Shown here: positions 62,399 through 64,000 of the stretch, one piece after another
How the letters are laid out: each line of letters begins with the position of its first letter
Position numbering within the stretch: the stretch's first letter is position 1
DNA from: Bacillota bacterium
Lineage (GTDB): Bacteria > Bacillota > Clostridia > Acetivibrionales > JAEZXR01
Reading direction: 5' to 3'
DNA length: 64,000 nucleotides
NCBI GenBank assembly: GCA_023419605.1
Contig: JAEZXR010000041.1
Coordinates: 28,092 to 92,091, forward strand
The notes under the pieces: generated by a model
Seen by the model: only the letters and a program-made list of their open reading frames with translations
Told to the model about the DNA's origin: nothing
The model's database searches: none
Position numbers and translations under genes: made by a program

Positions 62399-63133
62399 AT
62401 GCTCAAAAGTAAGAGTAAATTAATCCTTATGCTGGCATTGTCCATATTGGGGTACATACTGGCAATACAATTTCGGAGTACGCTATATTCAAGCAAGCAA
62501 AGGCTGCCGGTTTCAGCTGAAATCAGTGTCCTTAAGGAGAATATACAAAGAGAAAAGCAAGTGGGGCAAACCCTTATCGAACAGATAAAAAATGCGGAAA
62601 AGACCAACCGAAGTTTGTTGGATTACCAGGCTCTCAGTAGCCATAATGATGCCGTCAGAAATTTAATTGCCACTAGAGATATACTCAAGCGCAGGATAGG
62701 GCTGACGGATGTGAAAGGTTCCGGAATAATCATTGAACTCATGGACGCACCGAAGGAAGCAAAAGTAAGTCCGCTGCTGGCGATCATTCATTACTCGGAC
62801 GTCATGAAGGTTGTTAATGAGCTGAAAAAAGCAGGTGCCCAAGCGATATGTATAAATGATGAAAGAGTAATCTGGTCAAGTGAACAAATATGCGCAGGGC
62901 CTACCATTCGGATAAACAATAATCGATACCCCATTCCCTACATAATAAAATCCACGGGTGACCCCAATCAATTATATGAGGGGGTTGCAGAAAGCAGCAT
63001 AGTCTCTGCACTGTTCGAGGCTAAAATCAGGGTGAGAATAGAGAAGTCCAAAGAAGTAGTAATACCTGCATACCGGCATAGTACGGACAATTTAATCAAC
63101 GGATTAGAGGTGATTGACATTGAAACCGGGTAA
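62399..63133 (+). CDS. DUF881 family protein (first copy)
   Basis: 244 residues. One N-terminal membrane helix (~7-24), a coiled coil (~45-75) and the DUF881 domain (~95-235): RRIGLTDVKGSGIIIELMDAP, VVNELKKAGAQAICINDERV and PYIIKSTGDPNQLYEGV. The family (YlxW/YlxX) is encoded near division genes in Firmicutes; its biochemical role is unknown. AGGAGGG precedes the ATG. It overlaps the second copy by 14 bp. Confidence 0.88.
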   Translation: MLKSKSKLILMLALSILGYILAIQFRSTLYSSKQRLPVSAEISVLKENIQREKQVGQTLIEQIKNAEKTNRSLLDYQALSSHNDAVRNLIATRDILKRRIGLTDVKGSGIIIELMDAPKEAKVSPLLAIIHYSDVMKVVNELKKAGAQAICINDERVIWSSEQICAGPTIRINNNRYPIPYIIKSTGDPNQLYEGVAESSIVSALFEAKIRVRIEKSKEVVIPAYRHSTDNLINGLEVIDIETG

Positions 63134-63818
63134 GAATATTGCATTGGCTTTTGTATGTATGATCCTTGGATGTACACTTACGGTGCAGTTCAGAAGTATA
63201 GCCTATAACACAAAAATGGCCAGCCTGGAAAACCAAAGCTTAAGTGAACTTCGAAAAATACTATTAGATGAGAAGAAAAAGAATGATGAGTTGAAGAAGC
63301 GATATGACGAACTGGAAAAGGAAAACGCAGTATACGCAAATGCAAGCAGCAATGTAGACGTAACGATAGGTAAGCTGAATGAGGAAATACAGAGGCTTAA
63401 GATAATGGCAGGGGTAACGGCGGTAAAAGGCAAGGGAATTATAATAACGCTTAATAATAACGGACCTGTGCGTGTAACTGAGGGTCAAATATTGGATGTA
63501 ATAAACGAACTTCGAGCATCGGACGCCCAAGCCATTTCCGTCAATGAAGAGCGGATCTTGGCGATGACGGAAGTGAGGAGCACTTTAAACTATATGATGG
63601 TAAACGGAAGGCAGACCTTACCCCCGTTCGTAATAAAAGCCATATCGAATTCCGATAGGCTGGAACATTCGCTCAAAATGATAGGGGGCGTTGTAGAACG
63701 GCTTGAAGAAGAGGATTTTATTAAAGTGGAAGTGAAAAAGTCTGACGAAGTTATTATACCGAGGGTACGGGATGACGGTACTACAATAAAGTATGACCTT
63801 TTAACGCCCATCAAATAA
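63120..63818 (+). CDS. DUF881 family protein (second copy)
   Basis: 232 residues from TTG 63120, 6 nt after AGAGGTGA (TTG 63114 is too close). Same plan as the first copy: one membrane helix (~7-24, AFVCMILGCTLTVQF), coiled coil (~35-80), DUF881 domain (VTAVKGKGIIITLNNNGPV, VINELRASDAQAISVNEERI, PPFVIKAISNSDRLEHSL). The two share the domain order but are well diverged, so the duplication is old. Likely translationally coupled. Confidence 0.88.
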   Translation: MKPGKNIALAFVCMILGCTLTVQFRSIAYNTKMASLENQSLSELRKILLDEKKKNDELKKRYDELEKENAVYANASSNVDVTIGKLNEEIQRLKIMAGVTAVKGKGIIITLNNNGPVRVTEGQILDVINELRASDAQAISVNEERILAMTEVRSTLNYMMVNGRQTLPPFVIKAISNSDRLEHSLKMIGGVVERLEEEDFIKVEVKKSDEVIIPRVRDDGTTIKYDLLTPIK

Positions 63819-63888
63819 ATTATTCCATAGATTTAAATCCTCCCAATGTGGTAAAATATACACTGCACTATACAAATTCGGATGGAAC

Positions 63889-63992
63889 TTAGGGATCGCT
63901 AAAATATAACTTCCGCTAAAACTTTTTCAGGCTACTACAGCAGAGCCCCGTACCCCGAAAAAGTATCGGAAGTAATATTTCAGTCGACCCTT
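63889..63992. repeat. Palindromic repeat, copy F
   Basis: AGGGATCGCTAAAATATAAC (then TTCCG) at the left pairs with CGGAAGTAATATTTCAGTCG (then ACCCT) at the right. The ends match those of copies B, D and G, while the core (CTTTTTCAGG...CGAAAAAG) differs from the main type. It lies after the DUF881 operon; the gene that follows is outside the window. Confidence 0.6.
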
Positions 63993-64000
63993 AGCTGATT

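Overview
The window is a chromosomal segment from a spore-forming Firmicute, most likely a member of the Clostridia that feeds on plant polysaccharides. Sporulation genes spoVT, spoVB, yabP, yabQ and spoIIE are present, along with the mazG-hup-rqcP-yabP-yabQ-divIC-S1 order typical of that group, Gram-positive Shine-Dalgarno sites with TTG/GTG starts, and two carbohydrate loci. No phage, CRISPR array, plasmid function or complete insertion sequence was seen. Genus-level placement is inference.

Layout. (1) 1-12735: end of a YesM-type sensor kinase, a kinase-less sensor on the other strand, a CUT1-type sugar importer (binding protein and two permeases, no ATPase), two GH65 phosphorylases, beta-phosphoglucomutase, an anchored beta-helix glycosidase and an anchored F5/8C (CBM32-like) protein. 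(2) 12817-17551: an Erm-type rRNA methyltransferase behind a long leader with a 13-codon ORF and a terminator, then a TetR/membrane protein/flavodoxin operon and a P-loop protein. (3) 17703-28991: Na/Pi symporter behind PhoP-like repeats, ABC-F protein, Rex, a class III aminotransferase, SpoVT, ZIP transporter, SpoVB, MazG. (4) 29071-31920: hup to S1-domain cluster. (5) 32077-39243: tRNA genes (Leu, two identical fMet, Met, Glu, Val), a guanidine-I riboswitch with an SMR guanidinium exporter, and housekeeping genes. (6) 39317-47546: TIM-barrel epimerase-like protein, spoIIE, small membrane proteins, an Mg2+ operon (NRAMP-related transporter plus PRC/MgtE-N/CBS protein) under an M-box riboswitch, tRNA-Arg. 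(7) 47746-56929: pectin locus with a membrane-bound AraC regulator, a LplB/YtcP-type importer, a GH105 relic, GH28 polygalacturonase and CE8 pectin methylesterase. (8) 56994-63818: YitT protein, ABC exporter, PilZ protein, a SEDS (FtsW/RodA) protein and two DUF881 proteins.

The genes form a recognisable physiology. Extracellular or anchored enzymes cut pectin and alpha-glucans, dedicated importers take up the oligosaccharides, and GH65 plus PgmB conserve the glycosidic bond energy as glucose-6-phosphate. Metal, phosphate, guanidine and redox inputs are read by RNA and protein sensors visible upstream of their genes.

The most interesting items are the erm leader, whose peptide carries an Arg-Ile-Arg motif and whose RNA can be drawn as both a transcriptional and a translational attenuator; a family of at least seven long imperfect palindromes in intergenic regions; a twice-occurring structured intergenic element with compensatory changes; the M-box-controlled NRAMP-like protein with altered metal-site residues; and the decayed GH105 gene in the pectin operon.
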